5,779 nucleotides of DNA from an uncultured bacterium (GTDB taxonomy: Bacteria > Bdellovibrionota_C > UBA2361 > SZUA-149 > CALKYB01): assembly GCA_938022485.1 (NCBI GenBank), contig CALIEE010000134.1:1-5779 (forward strand). Direction: 5' to 3'. Shown in pieces: positions 1-4,538 of this stretch. Below the pieces are notes generated by a model that worked only from the letters and a program-made list of their open reading frames with translations, was not told where the DNA came from and did no database searches. The translations under genes and the position numbers were made by a program. How positions within the stretch are numbered: position 1 is the first letter of the stretch; each line of letters starts with the position of its first letter.

Positions 1-65
1 ACCGCGAGCATTGGCACTATGGCACCCTTTGAATCTCTGAGCATTTGTTGACTATAATTTTCCAT
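1..65 (-). CDS. TadG-like pilus assembly protein, 5' fragment
   Basis: Only the first 21 codons lie in the window; the gene leaves at base 1. The start reads MENYSQQMLRDSKGAIVPML. A short polar leader followed by a Gly-Ala and then a hydrophobic run (here RDSKGAIVPMLA) is the usual opening of TadG-type proteins, large Flp pilus-associated proteins whose N-terminal Tad helix sits in the inner membrane. Unlike the two upstream pseudopilins it has no Glu five residues after the Gly, which is common in TadG. The ATG at 65-63 is preceded by AAGGG (72-76) six bases upstream, a good ribosome binding site. It starts 38 bp after the stop of the TadE-family gene at 104, in the same direction, so it is probably the third gene of one operon. 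The identity rests on a short N-terminus plus context. Confidence 0.6.
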   Translation of the reverse strand, partial: MENYSQQMLRDSKGAIVPMLA

Positions 66-103
66 GAAAAACCCTTGGTAAAATAATTAATAAAAAATTT
101 TTG

Positions 104-820
104 TTACTGGCAGTCTCCACCCATAACCATTGTACTTTTAGCAATTATGTTTTCGTGCCTAAGTGCTGGCACAAACGCATCTACACACACTGCGCAGAGA
201 GCAGCGTCCGGAGTATCAGGATTTTTCAGAACCTCTACAGTAAGAATTTTAGGCGGTGGAAAGCTGATACCTGTACCGGTAGTAAGGTCTAACTGATATT
301 GTCTAGGGGCGGCGGCGGATTCCTTCAGGCTCATTCTAACTACAAAGTCTCTTCCACTAGCCATGTTCCAGCGATCGAGATAGGAGCAGGCGGCTCTTAA
401 GGCAGCTTCGCTCATGGTTGAGGCGGCCCCATTGGCTAGAGGAGTTGTGAAGCCGCCACATTCAAATTCAGGAGTTTGGCCAATATTAAATCCGCAAGCT
501 ATAACCGAGTTCGGGTCGAGTGAACCGTCAGCCATTCTTTGAATTTCAGAGGCTTGAGCTCCAGCTCGCACACCAGCTCTGGCTGCTCCTGAGATATTAT
601 TCAGGGTCTGAACGCCAAGGCCGTAGTCAATGATTCCGGCAATAAAAACCATTAAAAGGGGAAGGGCGATAGCGAGCTCAACCATACTAACCCCTTTTTG
701 GTCAGAGAGCAGTTTATTGGCAGAACTGGAAGAAGATATTGGCCCAGGATCAGAGTGCAAGGGGCTGCTATACCCAGAAAGAGTAGTCAGAAAATCATAC
801 CTAGAAAAAACATACTTCAT
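104..820 (-). CDS. tadE: TadE-family pilus assembly pseudopilin, 238 aa
   Basis: This is a minor pseudopilin of the Tad (tight adherence) type IVc pilus machine, expected in the inner membrane or periplasm. Residues 43-90 are a typical TadE domain: G43-VSMV-E48 is a prepilin-peptidase-like site (Glu at +5), followed by a hydrophobic helix to about 70 and a helix rich in Ala, Arg and Gly (AARAGVRAGAQA). The C-terminal part is a mixed alpha/beta periplasmic region with six cysteines (C109, C121, C145, C209, C212, C237), including a CxxC at 209-212. The leader before the site is unusually long (43 residues, with a serine run at 29-33). No ATG lies between the start and M46, which would fall inside the conserved site, so the ATG at 820 is kept; AGGG lies 4 bases upstream. 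It follows the other TadE-family gene by 64 bp. The family call is strong; the choice between TadE and TadF within it is not. Confidence 0.85.
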   Translation of the reverse strand: MKYVFSRYDFLTTLSGYSSPLHSDPGPISSSSSANKLLSDQKGVSMVELAIALPLLMVFIAGIIDYGLGVQTLNNISGAARAGVRAGAQASEIQRMADGSLDPNSVIACGFNIGQTPEFECGGFTTPLANGAASTMSEAALRAACSYLDRWNMASGRDFVVRMSLKESAAAPRQYQLDLTTGTGISFPPPKILTVEVLKNPDTPDAALCAVCVDAFVPALRHENIIAKSTMVMGGDCQ

Positions 821-884
821 AACACCCTGTAAAACACCCGAAACAACATTATATCATATTTTATACTCAGCTATGTAAATAATT

Positions 885-1400
885 TTAAAACCGAGGGTAT
901 AAAGTGGGACAGCGCTGCCATGCCATACTTTGGTTCTGTTCCACCGGAACTGTACTAGAAACCCTAATTTCGAACTCATCCATACCCACCAGAACACAAA
1001 AAAAGCAGGGATGATTCCACTCAGCGTCAATGGTTAATAGTCTCTCTGGAAACGGACCCTGTGATACAGTTAAAGTGAGATTTTGTACATCATCTCTGTC
1101 AAAGTATAATTCACTGATACTCATCGCACAGGCTTGAATATCCCCGCATTCGTTACAACCAGGAGCGTTTTGACCAAGACCTAGTCTTTGGTCTAGGTGG
1201 ATTGCTCTATCGGTCGTAATTAGATTTAGACCATCCGTAAGAAGAGAATACTTCCAAAGAGCAATTCCGCCCTCAAGAGCTAGCGAAATTAGAATTAAAA
1301 ATAGGGCACCAGAAAGAGCGAACTCAACCATAGTGGCACCGCTTTCTGAGTTTTTGTAGTAATTAAGATTAAACATCAGTTCTAGATAATTTTTACCCAT
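885..1400 (-). CDS. TadE-family pilus assembly pseudopilin, 171 aa
   Basis: First gene of the apparent tad operon. After a 21-residue leader, G21-ATMV-E26 gives a prepilin-peptidase-like site with Glu at +5, followed by a hydrophobic helix (about 27-50) typical of PF07811-like proteins. The C-terminal periplasmic part ends in strands matching the neighbour (LLTIDAEW and VSSTVPVE compared with ILTVEVLK and AKSTMVMG). It has six cysteines: C82 and C85 (CNEC), C91, C132 and C135 (CFFC), and C164. The CFFC sits at a place corresponding to the CxxC of the 238-aa gene, so the two look like paralogs. Neither the ATG at 1400 nor the in-frame ATG at 1376 (residue 9) has a clear Shine-Dalgarno; the shorter form would leave a 13-residue leader. 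A specific role (TadE or TadF) cannot be decided from sequence alone. Confidence 0.82.
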   Translation of the reverse strand: MGKNYLELMFNLNYYKNSESGATMVEFALSGALFLILISLALEGGIALWKYSLLTDGLNLITTDRAIHLDQRLGLGQNAPGCNECGDIQACAMSISELYFDRDDVQNLTLTVSQGPFPERLLTIDAEWNHPCFFCVLVGMDEFEIRVSSTVPVEQNQSMAWQRCPTLYPRF

Positions 1401-1441
1401 TTTTAAGAATAGCTGGCCTCAGATTATTAGATTCAAGTTCG

Positions 1442-1478
1442 CCTACAAGGAATCATATTTCCATAGATTCCCTACAAG
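1442..1478. repeat. Direct repeat CCTACAAG flanking GGAATC/GATTCC inverted repeat
   Basis: CCTACAAG occurs at 1442-1449 and 1471-1478, 29 bp apart. Overlapping them is a perfect 6-bp inverted repeat, GGAATC (1449-1454) and GATTCC (1466-1471), with an 11-bp spacer. The unit lies 42-79 bp upstream of the first tad pseudopilin start, a plausible place for an operator. The repeat is seen directly; a binding role is inference. Confidence 0.45.
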
Positions 1479-1488
1479 AATGATGCCT
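1473..1488 (-). promoter_or_regulatory. Possible sigma-54-like promoter for the tad operon
   Basis: On the minus strand the bases read AGGCATCATTCTTGTA, which resembles the sigma-54 pattern TGGCAC-N5-TTGCA (4 of 6 and 4 of 5 matches). The -12 dinucleotide is GT rather than the near-invariant GC, which counts against it. It would place transcription start about 60 bases before the first tad gene. It overlaps a 7-bp hairpin (1474-1500). No good sigma-70 pair was found in the same interval. Confidence 0.2.
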
Positions 1489-1510
1489 AGGTTTTCTTGT
1501 TCAGGACATT

Positions 1511-1535
1511 AAGCCATTTTAAGCCGGCTTTTTTT
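1511..1535 (+). terminator. Terminator-like hairpin with T7 run, no plus-strand gene upstream
   Basis: AAGCC (1511-1515) can pair with GGCTT (1526-1530) across a 10-base loop, followed by an uninterrupted run of seven T (1529-1535). The stem is only 5 bp, so it is a weak intrinsic terminator at best. No plus-strand gene precedes it. It would only make sense for a short untranslated or antisense transcript starting near or inside the tad gene region. Confidence 0.3.
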
Positions 1536-1542
1536 GGTAATT

Positions 1543-1556
1543 CTTAGCTAGCTAAG
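1543..1556. repeat. Perfect 14-bp palindrome CTTAGCTAGCTAAG
   Basis: The sequence is its own reverse complement over 14 bases with no spacer, which suits a dimeric DNA-binding protein better than an RNA hairpin. It lies 143 bp upstream of the tad operon start and 216 bp past the SDR stop. Function is not known. Confidence 0.4.
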
Positions 1557-1725
1557 CCGAATATGATGCTCAGATAAACGTTGGAGCCTACTTAGGGTAG
1601 GTCTTCGTGCTTCTTTCTAATTGCAAGCTAACTCTTATCTTTAGAGTCGGTAACTAAATTGTAAAACTTTAGTATTTTTTTAATTTTTTTTCGATACTAA
1701 GACTGTAAGTCATTTAATAGGTTAC

Positions 1726-1744
1726 CTAGCTTTAGAGCAGCTAG
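1726..1744 (-). terminator. Hairpin downstream of the SDR gene, possible terminator
   Basis: CTAGCT (1726-1731) and AGCTAG (1739-1744) form a perfect 6-bp stem with a 7-base loop, beginning 28 bases past the SDR stop. There is no U run after it on the minus strand, so it is not a canonical intrinsic terminator. It may be a 3'-end stabilising hairpin or chance. Confidence 0.25.
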
Positions 1745-1771
1745 TCTTTGGGAATCTTTGACAACCTTAAT

Positions 1772-2506
1772 TTACACAATACCTCCATTAACCCGCAAGA
1801 CCTGAGCATTCACCCATTTTCCTTCGCCACTAACTAAAAAGGAAACCGAATCCGCAATTTCCTCTGGTTGAGCAATTCGTTCAAGTGGGGACATTTTTTC
1901 TAGCTTTTCTACCAGCTCTTCAGACTTGCCTTCAAAAAAGAGTTCAGTAGCTGTGGGTCCAGGGGCTATCGAGTTGACTCTAATATTTCTCCCTCTCAAC
2001 TCTTTGGCAAAAACCTTGCTCATTGTCTCAACCGCGGCCTTTGTGGCTGCATAAACCCCGTAGCGCTCTAAGTTTAGTCCCACAACACTACTGGACAAGT
2101 TGACTATGGAACCGCCAGCTTCAAGGCGTTCAGCTGCTTCCCTCATAGTATTAAAAGTTCCCTTTAGGTTGATGGAAACTTGATCTTCAAAATGTCTATC
2201 CTCGGTCTCAGCTATAGAAGTTAGCCTCATAACTCCTGCATTGTTGACCAAGACTTTTAGTCTTCCGTAAGTAGACTCAGCGAATTCAAACAGTTCACTG
2301 ACCGATTTAGCCTCTGAAACGTCAGCTCTAAAAATCTCAGCTGAACCACCGTCGTTTTTGATTTCACTAACAACCCTCTGAGCATCTTCTTTGCTCTTCA
2401 AGTAGTTTACAATGACACTAAACCCATCCTTGGCTAATCTTTTAGCTATGGCACTGCCAATTCCTCTGGAGGCACCTGTTACGATTGCTGTTTTATTAGT
2501 GCTCAT
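1772..2506 (-). CDS. SDR family oxidoreductase, FabG-like, 244 aa
   Basis: This is a classical short-chain dehydrogenase/reductase, a cytoplasmic NAD(P)-dependent enzyme interconverting an alcohol and a ketone. The whole fold is present: cofactor motif TGASRGIG (10-17), D62-V63, NNAG (88-91), catalytic N113, S139, Y152 and K156 (YAATK), and the PG turn at 182-183. The length is normal for the family. R14 and the NYLKS segment after the second strand suggest NADPH preference. It resembles 3-oxoacyl-ACP reductase (FabG), but many FabG-like SDRs act on other substrates, and there is no fatty-acid synthesis neighbour here, so the substrate is unknown. The ATG at 2506 sits 9 codons before the cofactor motif, the usual distance, though no Shine-Dalgarno is visible. 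It is transcribed away from the small secreted-protein gene and appears monocistronic. Confidence 0.93.
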   Translation of the reverse strand: MSTNKTAIVTGASRGIGSAIAKRLAKDGFSVIVNYLKSKEDAQRVVSEIKNDGGSAEIFRADVSEAKSVSELFEFAESTYGRLKVLVNNAGVMRLTSIAETEDRHFEDQVSINLKGTFNTMREAAERLEAGGSIVNLSSSVVGLNLERYGVYAATKAAVETMSKVFAKELRGRNIRVNSIAPGPTATELFFEGKSEELVEKLEKMSPLERIAQPEEIADSVSFLVSGEGKWVNAQVLRVNGGIV

Positions 2507-2544
2507 ATCTATACTGTTCTGGAGCTAAAATATTTTTTGTTAAT

Positions 2545-2573
2545 ATAATATATAGTAACTTTGGCATTGAAAA
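2545..2573 (-). promoter_or_regulatory. Candidate sigma-70 promoter for the SDR gene
   Basis: On the minus strand TTTTCA (2568-2573) and TATTAT (2545-2550) are separated by 17 bp, matching the consensus at 4 of 6 and 5 of 6. Start of transcription would fall about 30 bases before the SDR ATG. The region is very A/T rich, so chance matches are likely. Confidence 0.3.
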
Positions 2574-2595
2574 ATAGCTGTGTCTTTTTTTCAAT
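2567..2595 (+). promoter_or_regulatory. Candidate sigma-70 promoter for the small secreted protein gene
   Basis: TTGAAA (2567-2572) and TTCAAT (2590-2595) are 17 bp apart, 5 of 6 and 4 of 6 matches, giving a leader of about 35 bases. An alternative is the perfect TATAAT at 2544-2549 on the same strand, but it lacks a recognisable -35 box. Either choice overlaps the SDR promoter region, so the two divergent genes may share control. Confidence 0.28.
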
Positions 2596-2637
2596 TTGAG
2601 AGTTAAAAATTACCAATGACTCTTTTCAATAGTTGAG

Positions 2638-3021
2638 ATGAAAAAACCTTTATTTTTGCTGGTCTTTATACTTTTACTTTACCCTAATTCGGGGGCTGCG
2701 GTAAAAGTTGATTGTCTGGCTAAAGCTGAAGTAGTTGAGCTCTTAAAATTTGATAAGCCTAGTAAGAAAGTTGAACTGATAATCCGTAACAATACCGAAG
2801 TTTATGCTTGTGCTATTGCAGCCTTTAGTAGAGCGGACAATAGCCCAACCAGAAAAATTTCGGCATCGTGGAATTTAATTTTGAAAAACTTAACTGCTTC
2901 AAGCATCAAAGCTGGTTCTACTGTGGAGTTAGATATTTATAAATTTTTTGCAAACACGCCGAATGGTCCTGTCTCTGGGGATGTCTGGGAGATAACTTCT
3001 GTATTTCCTCAAAAAAACTGA
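2638..3021 (+). CDS. Small secreted protein of unknown function, 127 aa
   Basis: I do not recognise the family. The N-terminus (MKKPLFLLVFILLLYPNSGA) is a standard Sec signal peptide with cleavage likely after about residue 20-22, leaving a mature periplasmic or secreted protein of about 105 residues. There is no lipobox. The mature part alternates short strand-like segments (KKVELIIRNN, VYACAIAAF, STVELDIY, VWEITSVF), consistent with a small beta-sandwich. It has two cysteines (C26, C58) that could form one disulfide. No good Shine-Dalgarno is visible: TTGAG directly abuts the ATG. The signal peptide makes the chosen start likely. It is divergent from the SDR gene and separated by 222 bp from the next gene, so it is probably transcribed alone. 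Confidence 0.75.
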   Translation: MKKPLFLLVFILLLYPNSGAAVKVDCLAKAEVVELLKFDKPSKKVELIIRNNTEVYACAIAAFSRADNSPTRKISASWNLILKNLTASSIKAGSTVELDIYKFFANTPNGPVSGDVWEITSVFPQKN

Positions 3022-3043
3022 CCTGAGTAAACCACGCCAATTC

Positions 3044-3085
3044 TTTTCCACAGGTGCCCTAGTAAAGAGTGTCTCCTGTGGAAAA
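3044..3085. repeat. Perfect 11-bp inverted repeat with DnaA-box-like arms
   Basis: TTTTCCACAGG (3044-3054) and CCTGTGGAAAA (3075-3085) are exact inverse copies across 20 bp. It starts 22 bp after the stop of the small secreted protein gene and could fold in its mRNA as a 3' hairpin, but there is no U run after it, so it is not a canonical terminator. Each arm contains TTTTCCACA, which fits the DnaA-box consensus TTWTNCACA. A role as a DnaA site is inference. Confidence 0.5.
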
Positions 3086-3148
3086 CGACTTTAGTTTGAC
3101 TTGATTGGGTCTTGAACTCCCAGTTAAGCTAGTTCTTGGTATATATTC

Positions 3149-3177
3149 TTGTCCAAATAGGGACGGTAAATTATAGA
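3149..3177 (+). promoter_or_regulatory. Candidate promoter for the lipoprotein gene
   Basis: TTGTCC (3149-3154) and TATAGA (3172-3177) are separated by exactly 17 bp, each matching the sigma-70 consensus at 4 of 6. The implied leader is about 60 bases. Moderate at best. Confidence 0.3.
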
Positions 3178-3243
3178 TGGAAGTAGTTTTAATCATTAAC
3201 AACCGGAATAAAGCGGTTTTAATAGCTATGAGAAGAAATTGAT

Positions 3244-3873
3244 ATGAATCAAAATTTGATAAAAAAGATGTTTGCTCTGGCCTTGGTTGCTCTAGTGCTG
3301 AACGGTTGTGGTGATGATGACATCGACCTCTCTGGAGAAGATGGTTCGGTTTCTGTGGATGGGTCCGATGGTAGTGTCAGCGTGAATGGCGACGGCACTA
3401 GTATAAATGCGGGTGATTCAGGAGCGGTAGTTAGCGTGCCAGCCGGCAACTTTCCAGCTTCTGGAACAAGTACTAGTTTCTTTATTCCAGATAACTGCTC
3501 AAACCCTCCAACGCAGATTTCATCTAACGATGGTTTTCAGTGCATCGCTAGTAGAACCAGGAACAATAGCTTGGTTTGCTTATTGCCTTTTCAGTTCACC
3601 TGGCCACCACGACGGAATTTTACTGATGATGCTGGGTTTACTTTTGGCTGTAATGCTAACGGAGACTTTTTCGATTCAGTGACACTTGTCTTGAGTGATG
3701 GCCAGTCGATTCCTTTGACTGAAGCCGGATGCTTTAACTTTGTTGCAACAGCTGATGGACCAATCGGACGGCAGCATTGGCGCAGTGAGAGCACTCAGTT
3801 TAGCTCAGTTCAGAATCGTTTAAGTATGATGATTATGACTAGGGATGGGCAGGATACCTGTTTGAGGTTCTAG
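3244..3873 (+). CDS. Putative lipoprotein with Gly/Asp/Ser repeat and six-Cys domain, 209 aa
   Basis: I do not recognise the family. A type II signal peptide ends in the lipobox LNGC (19-22), so C22 should be lipidated. The following GDDD has Gly at +2, so there is no Asp+2 retention signal and outer-membrane sorting is plausible. Residues 33-65 form an acidic low-complexity stalk with units DGSVSVDG (33-40), DGSVSVNG (42-49) and DGTSINAG (50-57). From about 79 to 209 lies a globular domain with six further cysteines (C85, C100, C112, C136, C163, C206), enough for three disulfides, and strand-like segments such as SVTLVLSDG. The protein ends in Phe. GAGAAG (3230-3235) lies 8 bases before the ATG, a good ribosome binding site. 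It stands alone, with its own candidate promoter and a terminator. A surface or adhesive role is possible but unproven. Confidence 0.82.
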   Translation: MNQNLIKKMFALALVALVLNGCGDDDIDLSGEDGSVSVDGSDGSVSVNGDGTSINAGDSGAVVSVPAGNFPASGTSTSFFIPDNCSNPPTQISSNDGFQCIASRTRNNSLVCLLPFQFTWPPRRNFTDDAGFTFGCNANGDFFDSVTLVLSDGQSIPLTEAGCFNFVATADGPIGRQHWRSESTQFSSVQNRLSMMIMTRDGQDTCLRF

Positions 3874-3915
3874 TCCACATTTACTTTGCTCTTGGATTTT
3901 TATGAGTAGAGTTCG

Positions 3916-3951
3916 ACGCCGAGGTGACTTTTTAAGTTGTCTAGGCGTTTT
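3916..3951 (+). terminator. Intrinsic terminator of the lipoprotein gene
   Basis: ACGCC (3916-3920) pairs with GGCGT (3944-3948). Inside a single G/A mismatch, AGGTGACTT (3922-3930) pairs with AAGTTGTCT (3934-3942) using three G-U pairs, around a TTT loop. A T run follows (3948-3951). The element begins 43 bp after the stop codon and lies between two convergent genes. There is no T run on the minus side, so it acts mainly on plus-strand transcription. Confidence 0.7.
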
Positions 3952-3971
3952 CTATTCTGGGTGTAGCCAGT

Positions 3972-4409
3972 TTAGATACTTTCGTTTCGCTTGCGAATTA
4001 CGAAAATAAAACTAGTAGCAGCGAAAAGAATAAAACTTAGAGCTGACATTAACTTTCCACCAAAGGAAACTAGGCTGTAAAAATCCAGCCGAGCCCGGGC
4101 TTTAGTCAAACTTTCTTCAAACCTTTCGTTTTTGACCTCAGCCAATTCAATTCTTTTTAAAGGGGAAGAGACGGGTAGCTTTGCTTCTTCATTTGCCACT
4201 ACTGAAAGATCTTGCATCAACTCTTGATACTCTGCTGTTTTATAGTGTCCAACTCCAATATTTCCTAGTCCTAGTATGAGGAGGAAGGCTCCGGGTACAA
4301 AAAGTCTAGCTAGCTTCAGTTGAGGATGCGGAGAAGGAGAGGTCTCCCTGTTCAGGTCTTTTTCACTCTCGGAAAAAGAATCAAGATTGCTATTTTTTGC
4401 AGCTACCAC
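3972..4409 (-). CDS. Two-helix membrane protein of unknown function, 145 aa, GTG start
   Basis: I do not recognise the family. Two transmembrane helices are evident, at about 34-54 (LARLFVPGAFLLILGLGNIG) and about 111-138 (rich in Phe, Ser and Leu). They flank a charged, probably helical loop of some 55 residues (AEYQELMQDL through LTKARARLDF). Positive residues before helix 1 and the RKR after helix 2 put both ends in the cytoplasm and the loop in the periplasm. The first 30 residues are polar and Ser/Glu rich. The start is GTG at 4409-4407; upstream in frame there is no ATG, GTG or TTG before a stop codon, and the next ATG (residue 65) would remove the first helix. The ribosome binding site is weak (AAGAAA). 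It converges on the lipoprotein gene and diverges from the next gene. Real coding is supported by the membrane pattern. Confidence 0.65.
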   Translation of the reverse strand: MVAAKNSNLDSFSESEKDLNRETSPSPHPQLKLARLFVPGAFLLILGLGNIGVGHYKTAEYQELMQDLSVVANEEAKLPVSSPLKRIELAEVKNERFEESLTKARARLDFYSLVSFGGKLMSALSFILFAATSFIFVIRKRNESI

Positions 4410-4538
4410 TCTATTTTTCTTAGTGCCTGATAGATTTAAATTCTATAAACTAGGTCAAGAATGTTTATAGGCTCGCCCAGTTGCATGGTGCCTGTTATAG
4501 CCTATCGTTTGATTTTAGCGAAATCTGGTGAGGGATTC

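Larger units (their letters stand above)
1401..1771. other. 371-bp intergenic leader rich in inverted repeats, no gene
   Basis: This lies between the stop of the SDR gene (1772) and the start of the tad operon (1400), both on the minus strand. I see no convincing coding frame on either strand. It holds direct repeats of CCTACAAG (1442-1449 and 1471-1478) around a GGAATC/GATTCC inverted repeat, a 7-bp inverted repeat at 1474-1500, a terminator-like element on the plus strand (1511-1535), a perfect 14-bp palindrome (1543-1556), a small CCTAC/GTAGG hairpin (1587-1601), an A/T tract flanked by TTAGTAT/ATACTAA (1669-1700), and a CTAGCT/AGCTAG hairpin (1726-1744). It probably carries the tad promoter and the end of the SDR transcript. 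No known riboswitch class was recognised. Confidence 0.6.

Noticed and set aside
101..292. 63-codon plus-strand frame
   Set aside because: It lies antisense inside the TadE-family gene, has no ribosome binding site and its product has no recognisable feature.
630..878. 82-codon plus-strand frame
   Set aside because: It is mostly antisense to the TadE-family leader region, with no domain or membrane pattern of its own.
1401..1771. Possible riboswitch in the tad leader
   Set aside because: I looked for c-di-GMP-I and other common class signatures on the minus strand and found no matching conserved core; the repeats are reported without a class.
3105..3125. GGGTCTTGAACTCCC, reminiscent of a tRNA T-arm
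   Set aside because: The stem does not pair in T-arm geometry and there is no acceptor, anticodon or D-arm around it.
3201..3218. AACCG/CGGTT hairpin followed by TTTT in the lipoprotein leader
   Set aside because: The stem is only 5 bp with an 8-base loop and a short T run; too weak to call an attenuator.
3249..3449. 66-codon minus-strand frame
   Set aside because: It is the antisense shadow of the lipoprotein's repeat region; its Ser/Pro/Thr composition reflects the repeats on the other strand.
3591..3794. 67-codon minus-strand frame
   Set aside because: It is antisense to the lipoprotein's cysteine-rich domain, with no start signal or recognisable motif.
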